From Solea solea (Eukaryota; Chordata; Actinopteri; Pleuronectiformes; Soleidae): a stretch of 64,000 bases of DNA. The stretch is taken from the NCBI RefSeq assembly GCF_958295425.1, contig NC_081141.1:13611204-13675203 (forward strand), given 5' to 3'. Below the pieces are notes generated by a model that was not told the DNA's origin, did no database searches, and was given only the letters and a program-made list of their open reading frames with translations. A program made the position numbers and the translations under genes. The number at the start of each line of letters is the position of its first letter. The stretch's first letter is position 1. Below, piece by piece: positions 1 to 15,000 of the stretch.

Positions 1-434
1 CCATGTGCTGTGAGCTACAAAGCACTTTCACTACGCTGTATAACACATTCATTAGTTGTTTGAATAACAAAAAAAGGCACCAGCGTTATTAAAAACATGA
101 ACAGTTGGTCTCTACAACAGACAAACAACTCTGTGAATTAGAGTTATTCAAGCTCACGTCAGTTTTGAACCTTTTCATTAACTTGGCATATAAAACAGGT
201 TCTGACTTTCTGTAAAATTGCTCCTTCCAAACTTTCTTTTCTGATGAACTGGCACCAAGACTAGATTAAACAGCTTTAGTGTAAACTGAACTAAAACTAC
301 ACAATCTAAAATACAGAGAAAGAGGAACAAGTAGCAACAGTGAACTATGGAATTTGTTTTGCAAGAACAACTAGTTTTGTTGTCGTTTTTTTTCCAACTA
401 ATCTCATCAGGCTTTTATCGTACTCTTAGCTTCT
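1..434 (-). other. dmrt1 3' untranslated region / downstream flank
   Basis: Follows the dmrt1 stop codon. The transcript end cannot be fixed. No other gene, RNA or clear repeat is visible. Confidence 0.5.
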
Positions 435-571
435 TTATTCGGTTGCTTCACTGTCAAAGACGGAGTTGACAGTGAAGCTGATCTCACACTCGGCCTTGAC
501 ATCCAGGGAGTTGACGGGCCTGTAGTTCATGGTGGAGTTGTGACCAGTGATGATGCTGCTGGGTGAAAAGG
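435..571 (-). CDS. dmrt1: dmrt1 exon 5 (last coding exon)
   Basis: Codes the final 45 residues, from [14 protein letters not shown] through [10 protein letters not shown] and FTVNSV to the stop at 437-435. Matches the last exon of fish Dmrt1 (the VKAECE and F-V-N-S elements). The acceptor is TCTCTGCAG and the phase fits exon 4. An AATAAA hexamer overlaps the stop codon (439-434), but it is too close to be the obvious functional polyadenylation signal. Confidence 0.93.
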
Positions 572-3500
572 CTGCAGAGACAAAACCAAAAAACAATGGC
601 CCTGATTAGAGGTGGGTCAAAATATCAATTTGATGATCTATCGTCATCTTCGCTGGAATTGATAATTGATATGCCAGGGCAAATATCGATACTTTAACAA
701 ATTAAGACGCTCTGAAGTAAAAAAGGTCCCTGTCAGTTTCACTCGCTAGACGTCGATACTTAACAATTATTTTTAACATTTAAGCAATTAGCAAACGCTT
801 TTATCCAAAGCGACTTACAAAAGAGGATTGAGCTACGTACATTGAAGAAGTATTGGAAAGAAAAGAAATCCACAAGTGCAGAAGCAGATGGGTCCAGGGA
901 CGCCCCTGTTCTGGTAGCACTCGGTAGGTGGAACGACACACCAAAAGAGTCTGGATTGTCATGTGCGGGGTGTTGGCACCGCTAGACAACAATCCTTTGA
1001 TGAATGGAGTAGCCGAGGCGTAACATAAGCCTTTAGGAGAGCATTTAAGTAGGTGGAAGCAGACCCATGGAGCACTTTGTAGGCTAGCATCAGTGATTTG
1101 AATTTAACGCAGGAGGCTAAGGGTAGCCAGTGGAGCTAAATAAACAGAGGGGTGACACGTGCCGCCGCCGCCACCGCCACCGCCACCGCCGCCGCCGCCG
1201 CCACGTTCTGGACCATCTGTAACGGGTTTCACAGCACAGGTCGGGAGGCCCGTTAGCAGGGCGCTGCAGTAGTCGAGGCGGGAAATGACCAGAGCCTGTA
1301 CTAGGAGCGAGGGTAGCCTGTTGATTTAGGTATGGCCCGTTTTTTGTGCAAAGCGACATGACCGGGCAACAGAGGCAACATGATCTGTGGTCAGCTGATC
1401 ATCATGACACAGTCATGACACAATCGTGGAGACACTTGATGTCTCCTTGTGGGCGGCACTGAGAGAAACTTGGGGGGAAGTTACCTGGCTGAAGAAGAGG
1501 GAGTTTACGGCAGGATAATGGTGGAGAAAGCTACATTAAGAGACGGTCCAGCCACGCTCAATACATACACTTTATGCACTTTTAACTTTTCACAGATGTT
1601 TTATTTTCTTCAGTTAGACAGCCATTAAATTATATATTACTTCTTTCATCATAATAAGCACCTTCATGGCTCCTACAGTGATATATCACTATATGATTGT
1701 CTTATAATATACTGATTATCATAGAATCGTTGTATCGTGTATCGTATTGTGAGGTACCTAGTGATTCCCACTCCTGGTTCTGATTGGGGGGTGGTTGACA
1801 GGGGGTGTAAATGGGTTTCTGAGTATTTTGTGATCTAAAACCTTAATGGATTACTTAACAAATAAAACAATTTATCATCAAATTATTGGGTGGTTGATGT
1901 CTTTATTATGGACAAGACAGTGAGTGTGAAGCAAGTGACAGACTGACTTCTCAACCCAGTCGGTACTGATAGGATAGGATGATAATTATGATATTAAATG
2001 TTAGATAATTAAAGCTTGATTTTTTTTTTGTTCTTGAGTGAAAGTTGAGGAAACCAGCGAATTGTCATTTCAAACTTCTTTGTGGGCGGAAAACTACAAA
2101 CACAACACGAGAGAAACGCTTCACACATTTGAAGTAAAACATCCAAAGCGGTTCTATGTGTTCTGTCTCAAAGGGTGTTTCCACAATGCATATTCAACCT
2201 ATGCTATACTGTAATTGAAGAAGATATCGTGATATATATATTATTACTGGAGTTTCTTGGGTGTCACTGCTCAGGGAGGAGAGATGTTCCATCATGATGT
2301 TTCATATTGTCCCCTACAGAAGATCAAAATCTTTACCAATCCCTCCACAAACTGGCTCCTAACAAAACACAGTAAAAACAAAAACACTTCAGGGATAATG
2401 TTTAACCAAAAAAGAATATTAACAGTGTGGAAAATTGAAGTATGTTAATGCCTTTGAAAAATAGATAAACCTCAAATCTATCCCAGATCTTGAGCCACAA
2501 ATCTTTTTTCTGGATACTCCTCAAAGTCATTAATATGATGAACTCATATTGCCTGGTGTAGGTAGACAGTACAGCATCACACATAAAATAAAAATGTCTT
2601 CGTACAGTAAGGTCAGTAAATAAAAAGGAGAGGAGAAATACTGTAGTGAGACAGACAAAACAGCAGAGTCGTATCATCAGCGCCGCAGAATAAATGGCCC
2701 TCTCTCTTTGGTGCCGTGCTCACCTGATATAAATACGACCGCACAGTAAAATGATTCTTAGCAACGCTCGGGATTTATAGCAAATTGAATCAGTCAGCAA
2801 AAAGGGAACACAGTGAAGACTAAACAAAAGCACTAGATCTTTTACAGTTAACATGAGAGATTTGCTCACACACCCACTTCAGCACTCCACAGCTATAGCA
2901 CACACTAATAACACTGTGAGGCTGGTTAACAACAATCCACTGTGTTCGTAGAGTCATTTGTGTTACTAACACTCATTCTAGACATCCATCACTTTCTAAC
3001 TTCAACATCCAGGTTACAATATCAGTGCTTTTTAGTCTCTGAAAGTATTTTTTTAAGTGGAAAAACCCCCCCCTGGCTTATGATTCTAATATGAGAGGAT
3101 TTAGTTTAAGAACAAAGCAAATTTGAAGATTTCACAGATGTAGTTCTGGTAACTTCTGGGTTTTCACTAAAAAATCCAACAAGATTATTATAAATTGTAT
3201 ATATTTCATGAAAGCTCTACTATTTTAGACCTTAAATGTAAACATATTTCAATAAAACAATATCTTATACTTGGAAAAATTACCTTTATCCTTCGCCTAG
3301 ATAAAGACAAGGTGGGTAATAATGGAGTGGATGGGTTTGTTACTTTCCTTCTCCTCCTTTATTCAATTGTTATTTATTATTTTATTTTCCCATTTACGAG
3401 GTGTAAGATAGCTGTCATTACCACTGTGTACCTACTGTGTATTGTTGATACGCTGGACCTCACGTTTCCCTTTTTTTTCTTTTTTTTATTGTTCCTAATA

Positions 3501-4010
3501 ATGTGATTGTAAAATATATATATAGATGAATAAAAAGGTTTTTTTTAAATAACAAAAAACAATGAGAACATTTCAGGCCATATCATACAGAGAGGAATAT
3601 GCACGTGGCAGAAATCAGCAAAAATCTTAAATGAAAACAAATCAACAACTAAATCAATTTGTATAATTGCTTATTAATACATTGTATTGCTACTCTAGAT
3701 CAAATATGGTTAGGTGTTGAGAAATTGTGATGGACATTTCCGTTTTCTGTGGACTTCAAATTATTGGTTCATTAATGAATAAAAAACCCTGACAGATGAG
3801 TACAACAATGAATAAATACCTATAGAGATATTAGTGTGTTGCTTCTGCTGAGTAGAGGTAACATCTGAAGTATAGAACTCAAAAATATAATAAATCATAA
3901 ACTGTAATTATCACATTATTACAATGAAAACCCACCTCATCACAGTAACACCTATTGTATATAAACAAGGGCTAATGTTCCAGGTTTCCCAGAATCCTCA
4001 TTCACACTTC

Positions 4011-4073
<63 letters not shown>

Positions 4074-4779
4074 TCAGCAGTGGTGGGAGGGGAAAAGAGG
4101 AGTAATTTTTCTCCTCATTAACTTCCTGATTGGTTTCGGACTCCAATTTCTGCCCGTCTGCAGTTTGTCACCAATTCCAAACTGGCAGCCCAATCGTTAA
4201 TACTAATGTTTGTGTAGCTAAGTGCAACCGGCTCTCTTTTTTTTTTTTATCCCTCAGTGATCTCCTTGTACAGCAATAACAGCATGTGGGTGGAGGAGAG
4301 CGGCTGTGAATTAGCCCCTTCACTGTTAATTCTCTGCCTGTTCATCAGCAGGAAATCTATGATGTAATTAAAGGCTGAAGGCAACTGGACGTGTTAGTTT
4401 CGCTGGGGACGTTAAATCACGACACACTGTGGTACATGTGTTGTCTGCTGCATCCGACTGTCCTCTGCTCTCCTGCTTAATACAGATTAATGTCTGAAAC
4501 AGCTGAAATCCTTGTTCCCTATTAGCCTACACCTGTTAATGACACCGGGGCAACATCTAATTAAACAATTAACACACACGTTTCATTGACAGTTACACAT
4601 ATTATTATTTGGTTTAAAAAGGTAAGAAAAAGAAGATCTGGACAAAACTATTCTGGTCGGAGGGAATTCCTGTGTTGCACTCACACTTCCTCTCTCACAC
4701 TCAGGGTATGAATATGACTTCATTATATGTAACTAACCTTGTTTCTCTCCCTAGTTTGTGTCTTTCCTTCCTGTCCCTT

Positions 4780-4817
<38 letters not shown>

Positions 4818-7800
4818 CCTCATCTCGCAGGCTGCAGGATCCAGATCCAGTTTCGAGGCTATAATTATCACTCATATCATATGTTACCATTATCATTATT
4901 ATTAAAGTTGATATCAGTATAATCTTTATCAACAATCTCTGCTGCTGCTTGTATAAATGACATTGTAGTTCTATAAACATGTCATCACTGATTCACAATT
5001 GTCTTGTCTAAACTTGTAACTTGATTACATTTTGTGTATCTGCTCCAGGTCTCTTTCTTCTGTCTCTACCTCACCTCCCTCTTGGCCTTTCTCTCCCCCC
5101 TTTCTGTCCCCCATTTTTCCCTTTCACCCCAACCGGTCGAGGCAGATGGCCACACATCTTTGAGTCTGGTTCAGTCAGAGATTCTCTCTCCACAGATGCC
5201 TAGTGCTTGCTCGTTGTGTGAATTGTTGGGTTTCTCTGCTTTCTATAATGTTGTCTATGTACAGTGCCTTGAGATAATGTATGTTGTGATTTGGCGCTAT
5301 ACAAATACAATTGAATTGAATTGTTTAATTCAACTTTTCCAGTATGGTATTTGAGCTGTTGCTGCCCTGATGTGAGTTATACTGAGTGAAACATTTCACA
5401 TCATAAAAAAGGGGCCTTGTGTAAATTCTAACAATCCACTTAAGGTAGTCGACAAATAAAAAAAACAACTTGTAACAACGCACACAACACACCTGCTGGT
5501 GCCGCAGAGAGAGTGAGTTTATTCTCCTGGCTGAACTTTTGCCCTTATCCCAGTCACTCAGCACTCTATATAAGATTTCCAAACTATTAAACAGTCTTTG
5601 TGTGGAATAACAAAAGGAAGCTTTTTTAACCTCCCACTTGTCCTGTTAAGAGAGGGAGGGAGGGAGTGAATGAAGGTGCAATCATTTCTGCTGCTGCCAA
5701 AGAGGGGAACAAAAGCCCAGATGTGAGAGGAGATGGTAATTCAGTCTGATCCACCAGGGATAAGCTCTGTCTGTAGGTTTCATACTCTACACTCATCCAC
5801 CGTATACAAGGGTCATGGGGGTAGATAACACTTAAGTAAACACACACACACACACACACTGCTATGGTAAACTACAGCGTTATAAGCAGGTTTTCTGACA
5901 TTATCTCATTTGTAAAGGTATTTGAAGTGGGCTTGTAGCAGTGTTAAGGCTACTAGCAAGGCAAAATGATGAACATATTACAGACAAGTGGTTGTGGCTG
6001 TTTCTCTGTAGGGAGCGTACAGAGTTGAATGCAGTATCAGATACGTGCCCACAAGAATGACGCTGTCACATCGCACATCTGTTGCGATTCACCTGTTTTT
6101 CTGAGCACACCTCCGTCGCATCGGAATGAAAATAGCTCACGTTTTTTGGAATGAAGCCAGCGCTTTCAATGCATCTTTTAATGCTTGAGGCAAAGAAGTG
6201 GGACAAACTGGTCTTTGCTCAAGCAACACCCCCAAGTGCCTTGGTTGAAATTTGAAATCTGAATTAAAAAACTATGGACTGGGGATCTGTCCAGGGTGTG
6301 ACCCCGCCTTTCATCCTATGTCAGCTGAGATTGGCACAGCACCCTCTGTGGAGGATAAAGCGGTAGAACATGGATGGAATTCGTAGCCCTCAGGACCTCC
6401 GCGGAAAGACTGTCCAATCACAGGCAAGATTCCCCAGTGTATTACACGTTTGTGAGGTCAGCTTCTTAGTACTATTAATTACTGTAATTACTGTAATTCC
6501 TAAACGGGTGAATAACTGGCAGATATCGAAAGTGAAAGTTATCTTGAAAAAGGGGAAAAAGCACTCACTCATTGAACATTGTTTGACAATTCTACAGCCA
6601 TCAAATCAAAATAAATCCAGGTAGCCTGACCAACATGATCCTGAAATGTTTATTGTTTGTATTAATCTATTACATAAATAATACAGTTTTCAACTACAAT
6701 ATGATTTATTCAGGGCACAGGCTGCAATGTACCTGAAAGACACATATTTTCGAATGTGTCAGCCCTGTCCAGAGACTGAAGCACTTAGAGGAGGCTATTA
6801 TCAAGGGAACAAAAAAAAATTCAATCTTAAGAATGAAGAGTTGCCTGTCAAATGACAAGGTTGGCCTAGGATTAAATGGTTCCCATTAAAATGATACGAG
6901 CTGTGTCCAAAAAAAAGTCATCCGTGGCCAGTTTGAGTGAGTCCCATGTGTGTCCAACTGAGGACGACCCTTGTAGAGATGGATGCTCCCCTCTCAGGAA
7001 ACAATATGGGTGTCTGGCTCCTCATCATCAGCCCAGCAGCAGGATTTAATGACCCAGAAAACTCAGTCAAAGAGCCAATAGGCTTTGAATAGTGAGTACT
7101 GAACAGTGGAGGCTCACGCCACTCAGCTGATGTTCACTCCGGAGACCTTCACCCTCAGTTTCAAATCATAGATTTATCTGGACCACTCTTATTCTTATAT
7201 AATGTGACTGTATCAAACATAGATATAATGCAAAGCAACATTTTTACTTAGTTTCCTACATAGCAAAACTTGAATTCTGTACCTCTGAAATGACAACCTT
7301 CGGAGAAAGGTTGAACATCTTTGACGGAACTTATGCCACACTAGACTTTTGAATTATGAGGTGAAATACACAAAAAACAAGAGGATGGAAGGATACACAT
7401 TTTGGAAGGCTAAATCAGTTTAAAACCTAAGTGGTATCTGTGATTAGGCTTGCTAGTAAAAACTTTAAAGGGATGGTTTAGTTTAAATTGTCAACACAAC
7501 TTAAAGTCTTCACCAAGTACAACTGAAAATAATTTCTTTATAGTCTGGGAAGAAAATTCTACTGTGACTGAAAACGAAAGATTCCCATCTTTTTCAGATC
7601 TGTCACAGCTGATATTCTACACTTAGACTAGATCTTCAGTTATAAAGAATCTGGAATATTCCTGTGGTAAAGAAAATGCCACAAGTGCAGACACTTAATA
7701 GTGAACACTGCTCATACAGTGAAGCCTGAGCTGAGTAATTTCAGGGCACATCAAACAGCTTAATCAAAGAAGCAAATAAAGAGCGAAACAATTGATTTTG

Positions 7801-9767
7801 CATGATCATCAATGAAGACTGTTCATCTTATTGGTATGTGGAGTTAAATCTTCAACATATTTCTCATTCTCATCACTTCATTGGAGAACTGTTGGGGCAG
7901 TTCAAAGTGACGCAGTATCTTATGATGCCATTACAGTGGTTCAGAAAACATTTAAATGCTCATTATGTGTTCGCTATGGGGGCTGAAGAGAGAGGTAGGT
8001 TGACAGAGGGCATCAGTGTCGGGGTCAAAGGCTAATTAAGCACAGAGGAACCTTTGCTCCGGCATTGTTAACCAATCTGTCCCCAGTGAAGATGACTGTC
8101 GGAGAGGCGTGACACGGCCCTCGTCCCTATGCTAAATCTCCATTTCGGCTACTGTGCCCCATCAACTCACAAAATGGCCTGTCAGTCTATCGCCGGGCTT
8201 TCTGATGTGATCTGTCGAAACGTTATGGATATGCAATAATGAGCCGAGGCAACCGATCAATATTTGTGGGACTTTTCTATCATTACGTTTTAAACAAGAG
8301 ATTCATTGCGAGTCGACAGGGTAAGAAAAATGCCAAAGTAAAGGACACAGGGAGAGTGAAATATATTGCTATGGAAAGGAGGATGCTTCTCACGGGTGCT
8401 AAAGCTGCCTAATGTGTTTATCCAAGTCATTCAGCTGTTTCAGAGAAGCTGCCAAGACAGCGTCATTTATCAATCTGAACGGAGCTGCCACAGCTGCTAA
8501 AAAACAATGCAAAGGAAAGTGAATACAAAAGCATGATTAGGTCGGAAAGTACCGTAACATACCAAAGTCTGCTTTATTCAGAGATATCAGCGAAATAACA
8601 TCCACTCTGCACACATGCATAGACAGCAGTGTGATATACACGGTGTATGAAGTCATTTATATGTAGATTATCTTTTGATATGCAGTAAACATCCCGATTC
8701 TGTGATTAACAGCTCACAAGTGTTGCAATAAATCTGTTATATTCATTTGGACAGATATTCATTGAACGTGTCAACATAAATAAAATAGTACAGTAGGACT
8801 TCATAAGACACACTTCGCTACAGGTAATAAAATCCAACTGATGCTGTGTCTTATTAGTATACCAAAGGGTAAAATCACATTTAGTTTGAATATTAGACAT
8901 TGCAACTTAGCACTGTCCTTTTGTGCCTTTTCTTTATTAAAATCTTTTTTAGGAAAATGTTACTTGTATTAAAATGTTTATACAAGCTATCACTGATAAA
9001 CCACTATGAGCATGTGTCTGCAGATGACTGCTTACAAATTTCCACAAAGATGATACGCACACCTGGTGAAAAAAAAAGCACCCACAAAGATTTGAAAGAT
9101 TTACGTTCTATAGAGTAATCGTGAATGGTGAAACTGCTTTGTTTTTCTTTTGCCAAGTGATTTCAGAGCAATTTAGAGTCATTTCAAGCAAATGTTTAAG
9201 AATATTGTAATAACACTTTAAATGTGCAATTATTTTGGTCAAGAAAATGTTAAATTAAAGTTTGTTAATTTAACATTTAGTGCAAAACACACAGTTAGTG
9301 CAAAACATTCCCCACACCACCTGTGCTTGCTGTATCCTAACAAAGTCACAGAACTACACCAAAGACACAGAATAAGACTTGGAGCATGTGCATACAGCTT
9401 GTGCTCTGTGTAGAGGGTAGTGTTACGAGATATTTTAGCATGTTAGGGCTCCCAAAATGCTAGTTTCAAGTGAATAAGAAGCCAATACTATACACAACGT
9501 TTTGGAGAATCTCTTAAACTCGTTTTCGTATGTATGGACCATAATAGCTGCCATGACTGTGATGGCACAAGAATGAAAAACTACCAACGTTCCTCTCATT
9601 TTGTTGTCTGGACAGCAAGATTTTTTAAGTTTTTTAATTAAAGTTTTGCAAGACATCTTATTAGTTTCCAATAACCAGTACAACATTTGCAGAATTCAGA
9701 GTGGAACAATTTAGTAAACTGGTAAACAAAATGGTGTGAGATAAATGGACAGTGTAAGCATGTGTGG

Positions 9768-9806
<39 letters not shown>

Positions 9807-12046
9807 TGTGTGTGAGGGGAAGAGGACATAAACTACACAGTCCTGGCCATTTACTGTCTCCATAGCCCCAGGCCCGAGTTAATGGTGGTGTTGTACAACA
9901 CATTACAAAGGTGCTTGTGCCCTAAGCAGACAATTACACTGGTATTTAGCTCATCTACAGCTCCAGAGGCTATAAGGGCACTTAGCAGCGCAGCGGGGTA
10001 GAGAGGACAGTCTGATAGGCCACATAGGACTTTTGTACTGTAAGCAAGAGCCAGGCGAGACTCAATCAGCCACACAGTCAAAGAGGCCTTCCAGGCCCCG
10101 ACAGGCCCCAGCAGGGTAACCTGCTCCAGTCACAGCTCCTACATTTATTAGCCAAACCAGAGAAATGTTTCAACTGCTGCAACCATAGACATATATACGT
10201 AGACGCCTCATGAGCAGCAGTATCGTACGTCGACGCCATATTGTGAGTGACATTAGTAGAGATGCTCATGAAGATTAACTTTAAAGTACTTTCATATTGA
10301 GATCATATGACTGTGATTATTGCAATAAATAATTAATGTCATTAAAAACATCCACTGAACCAAAATCACACTTTTATAACTTGAAAATATATAGCAATTA
10401 ACAGCTGAATACATAGGATATATTAATAATATATTATTATTGTATAGAATAAAATGATTGTCAATCATTTGCAGTTATGTAGTATATCATTTCACTGCAG
10501 AAAAAAGACATAGAATGTAACATTTGCAGACATAGATCTTATCATCTATGACTGTTGTTATTAGTACTTAAATTAATATAAATAATTGAATATAAAAATG
10601 ATTCATCATAATCTGTTGAATTTAAAAATGTTTCTCCACATCTACTTGTATTGGTTTATGGGATGGACTTGCCACTCACCATATGGCGGCTGCTACACTT
10701 CAATTTTCTAACTATGTGGTGTTGAGCTTAACTTGATGTGAAATTGTAGCAACCTAAACTGTGGAGAGTGGATAAGCCCTTTCACAGCAGCTATTTTAAA
10801 ATGACACTGGTGGGGTAAAAAAAAGGTGTAAATGTCTTGACTACTTGAACTGAACAGAGCCACTGTTCTTGTCATCAGGAATGTCAAAGAAAAGGCTAAT
10901 GGGTCGCTACGTTGTCTCAACCGTCTTTGCAGTTGACAAAATAGGTTAAAAAAATAAATGTATTCATAAGAAGTAACATTTGAAGGGATGCCTAAGGCTC
11001 GGAGATACAGTATATTTTTATAAAGTACATTGCACCACAGTCAAAGCAAACCTTCTCCTCAGCTATATTTTCCCCATGTGAAACAACACTGAGTACATGT
11101 ACTGCAGTGAGTGATGTTCTCAGCATGTCAGTGACCAAGGAAATGAAATCTGGCTGCTACATGACATGAAACAGCACTTCCTCGGAAAAGGTCACCTCTC
11201 GGGTTGGAAGGACCGTTTACTTTCAGGTTTAATAAATCCAAAGGAGTGAGAGGCCTTTTTGACATCTCCTGAATGAGTGTAGCACCACTGTGTGTGTGTG
11301 TGTGTTCACATACAGTGAGTGTGTCTGTTTGTGTGCTTTTGAAGGGACTTTTTTACTATGTGTGTGTGTGTGTGGGTGGGTGGGAAGTTTGAAGTAATCT
11401 GATCTGAAAGCAGGTAAAGCCCATTTTGCACACGAAACAAAGAAACTTACTGACACCAATCTCTCTATCATTTTTTCCACTTTTTTCCCCCGAGCAGGCC
11501 AAGAACCTGAAACTACAGACTTTATACGCAGTAACTCACTTTGTTGTACAGTACTGTATCGATTGCAGCAAGAAAAATCAATAGAATATCATCTAGAAAG
11601 ATAGTAATGGATTTCTAACTTAATGGGCTCACACAGGTCTATCGATTAGCAGGATTAACATCTGCAATACCTCAACAATCTGATTTGCATTTAAATTACT
11701 GTACGCTCTGTGCTGACACCAATATAACAAAACAGACAAATGTATAGCCAGCACAGCGGCGCTCGACTGAGATCTGACTCGGACTAAATCTTGTTTTCAA
11801 AAGAAGCAAGAAGTAAGCTGCTGTGCTGACAGCTCGCAAACTTTGAGGCCGCTTTCAATTTTGAGAAAGTCTAGACAAGGACAAAGAAGAACATAAGCAC
11901 CGACAGACTCGGCTTGAGGCTGTCTCCTGTAAGACTGAAACAGCCATAAGTCTTTTGGGGCAGCTCATCTGAGCCTCAGTGGTTAGATCCCAGTGAGGAA
12001 GCGGGTTTGTGGAGAAACAGCACAAGTGTGTGTGTACGTATGGGCG

Positions 12047-12091
<45 letters not shown>

Positions 12092-15000
12092 TGTATATAT
12101 GAGGGGGGGGGGGGGGGCGACAGTGTGAGGTGAGATGTTGGGAGGGCAGCGAGGTGGGGTGGGAGTTTGATGGACTGCACTGTCACCTCCCGCTCTGCGA
12201 TTTACGGTAGCGGAGCTGCTGACGAGTGCGGGGCAGTAAACAGGCTGGCCGGGGGCGTATTTCACAGAGAGCTGGCTTTTATGAAGAACACCAGGACGGC
12301 TCTACCCACAGCTCCACCCGGCCCGCCGTGACGGATGGAGAAAGACGCATGACAAGCTTCATCATTGTTTGTAAATCTTAACTGTTCCCGCTCACTAACT
12401 CCAGAAGGCAATTTTGCGGAGACAGCGGGGCCTGTGGAGGGGGAGGGCAGAGAGGGGGGGGGAGGAGGTAGCAGAGGCGGGCGAGGAGGGGAAAGGACAG
12501 CGTGGCACTCCTGAAGGTTATTTGGATCTCTGTATTTGGTCAAATGATTAGCTCTATCCAGGGAGGGAGATAAATCTGACAGTGTGTGTTTGGCAGCTCG
12601 GCAGACGGGGAGGGCAGGTAGGCTCGCGGCTCACAGCTATTTCCTCCTCATTGACAGATCTGGAGGTACACAACATGTTTCGCTGAAAGGAAACAATTCG
12701 AGGATTAACAGGGGATGAGGCTGAATTTTGAAGCACTTAGGCAATCTTGGGGGTTTCTCAAAATATACATTTGGTTATATGTCGTCGTGCAATACGATAA
12801 TCGATACACCAGGGTAAATATCAATATTTTTATGAACAAATTAAGGCGCTCTAAAGTAAACAGTCCCTGCCAGTTTCACTCGCTGGGCATCACAACTTGC
12901 AAAAAGGGCAATCCTGCACATAACTTTTCACGGACGTTTTGTTTTCTTCAGTTAGACAGATATTGTGATGTATCGCTATGTGATTGTCTGTTGATTATCA
13001 CAGTATCTTTGTATCGTGATATTATTGGTATCGTGGCCCATGTGTCGCATATCGTATTGTGAGGTACCCTGTGATTCCCACCCCTAAATACATATATATA
13101 TATATGCTGTAATATACATATATATACACACGGGAAGGGCAAGTAGATTTTTTAATCTTGGAAGACAGATGAGTGCAGGGAGTGAATGAACATCTCAGGT
13201 CCTAAGCATTCACAGTCGAAGTGCCGGTCTCATTACAGTGGTTTAAAGTTACACATAATCGCCAGGATTCTATTATTAGATTTATTTAAGTGTCATATTT
13301 TGCACCGATTTTACAATATGCATTATCAGATCACATCCCCAAAGAGACTCTCTACTGACAATCAAATGTGACAGCATGAACAATATGTGACAAATTGTGT
13401 TCCTGCATGCTCAGGAATGTGGCCACATGTGTCCTCAAAGCACCTCCAAATGTGTGCAGTCTATGATGAGAGGTTGCACATGCTATGGATATTAACTACA
13501 CTGCAAAATCACAAACCAAACTAGTGTAAACACCTCTGGTTCATGGGGTTAATTTTTCTGGTATGACGGTCTCTGCCACCAAAGTGGGACCACCCTCTGA
13601 GAATGTTGTTTTCTTGTAATGAAGCGTGGCGATTCACTACAGGAGGATGACATGGGACCCTCACAGGAAAAGGACAGGTGAAAGTTATAAACAAATACAG
13701 GTAGAGAAGGAGATGTGGGGATCTTAACACTGGCAATGCTGGTGGTGTCAGCTGTCTATTTCACCAAAAGAAGGATGCTGTTGTTGTACTTATATGTTCC
13801 CGATATGTCCTTTATAAATAAGTCATATTACACAGTAGAATTTTGTTATTAAAAAGCAAATTTCTCTTTAAAAACACAGCAGTAATTGTAGTCTTTCATG
13901 TACCACATAATATAAATATGAAAAGGCCACAACATATGATGGACCTGGATGTTTTTCATGCAGGGGTACATATTATGAGGCAGCAAAAGTTCTGCGAAAA
14001 AGTGTCTTTACTGCATGTTGCTTACTACTGCTGCGTCTTTACAACACTGACAAAACAGGAACTGCTGGTGACGCAAAATGTGTCTCCTGCCTCTTCAAAT
14101 TTCATTGTTTCAGTGATAGACCACTAAAACAACATCAATAAAACAAGTGACTTTCACCACAACTGCAGTGCACAGGCAAAAAACAAGAAAATCTTATTCT
14201 ATACTTCATTCTAATTTCTTTTGCAAAATGCAAAATGGGATTTACAAGATTAGATTAGATTTGTGTTGATACAAGTGCCTTAGAGTACATGCAACCCATC
14301 CATTTACATTCAAAATCCTTCTGTAACTATGACAATCATTTGTGATTTGTGTTTTCATATTTACTTTATCTCTTCTGAAGTGTGCGCTTACAAGAATGAA
14401 GAATGAAAAAACTTATAGTTTAGAACTCTTAATAATGATCAGTGCAGACACACAAGCCCAGTGTCAGACTGCACTGTCTTGTATCGTCCTCCTTATCTCT
14501 CTCTCTAATCGTGCACTTCCATGCATTCTTTGTTAGATTCCTCAAATAATATCCTGAAAATATTAAGCAATACGAACAATCTGATTAACCCACATTCACA
14601 GGCACTGAGAAGGAAAAAAAATCCAGGAAACCACACTCACACTCAGCTGAGATTCCCATCTGAGATTCTAGTGCCAGAAAACTACAGCTGCATAGTCAAA
14701 CATCAGAGATCAGGAGATCTGCTCTAATTCAACCTAACATTGTGTTAAAAAAATTAAAATAAAAAAAACTGATCTGCACTGTCAGGCCTTTAGCAGGCCT
14801 TTAATGGTTGTTTCAAATGTTACCACATCAGGCAATAGTTGTCTGTTTTTTATTTCCACTGAACGTAACCTTCTCTTGTCCTCGAACTTTGCTTTTTCTT
14901 TGACGCAACGTGAGTTTAGTGTAACAGTTGTGAATTTGAAGTGGAATTAAACACAAATCTCAAAGTATGACACTTCACCTTTGACTTATTTAATGTTGTA

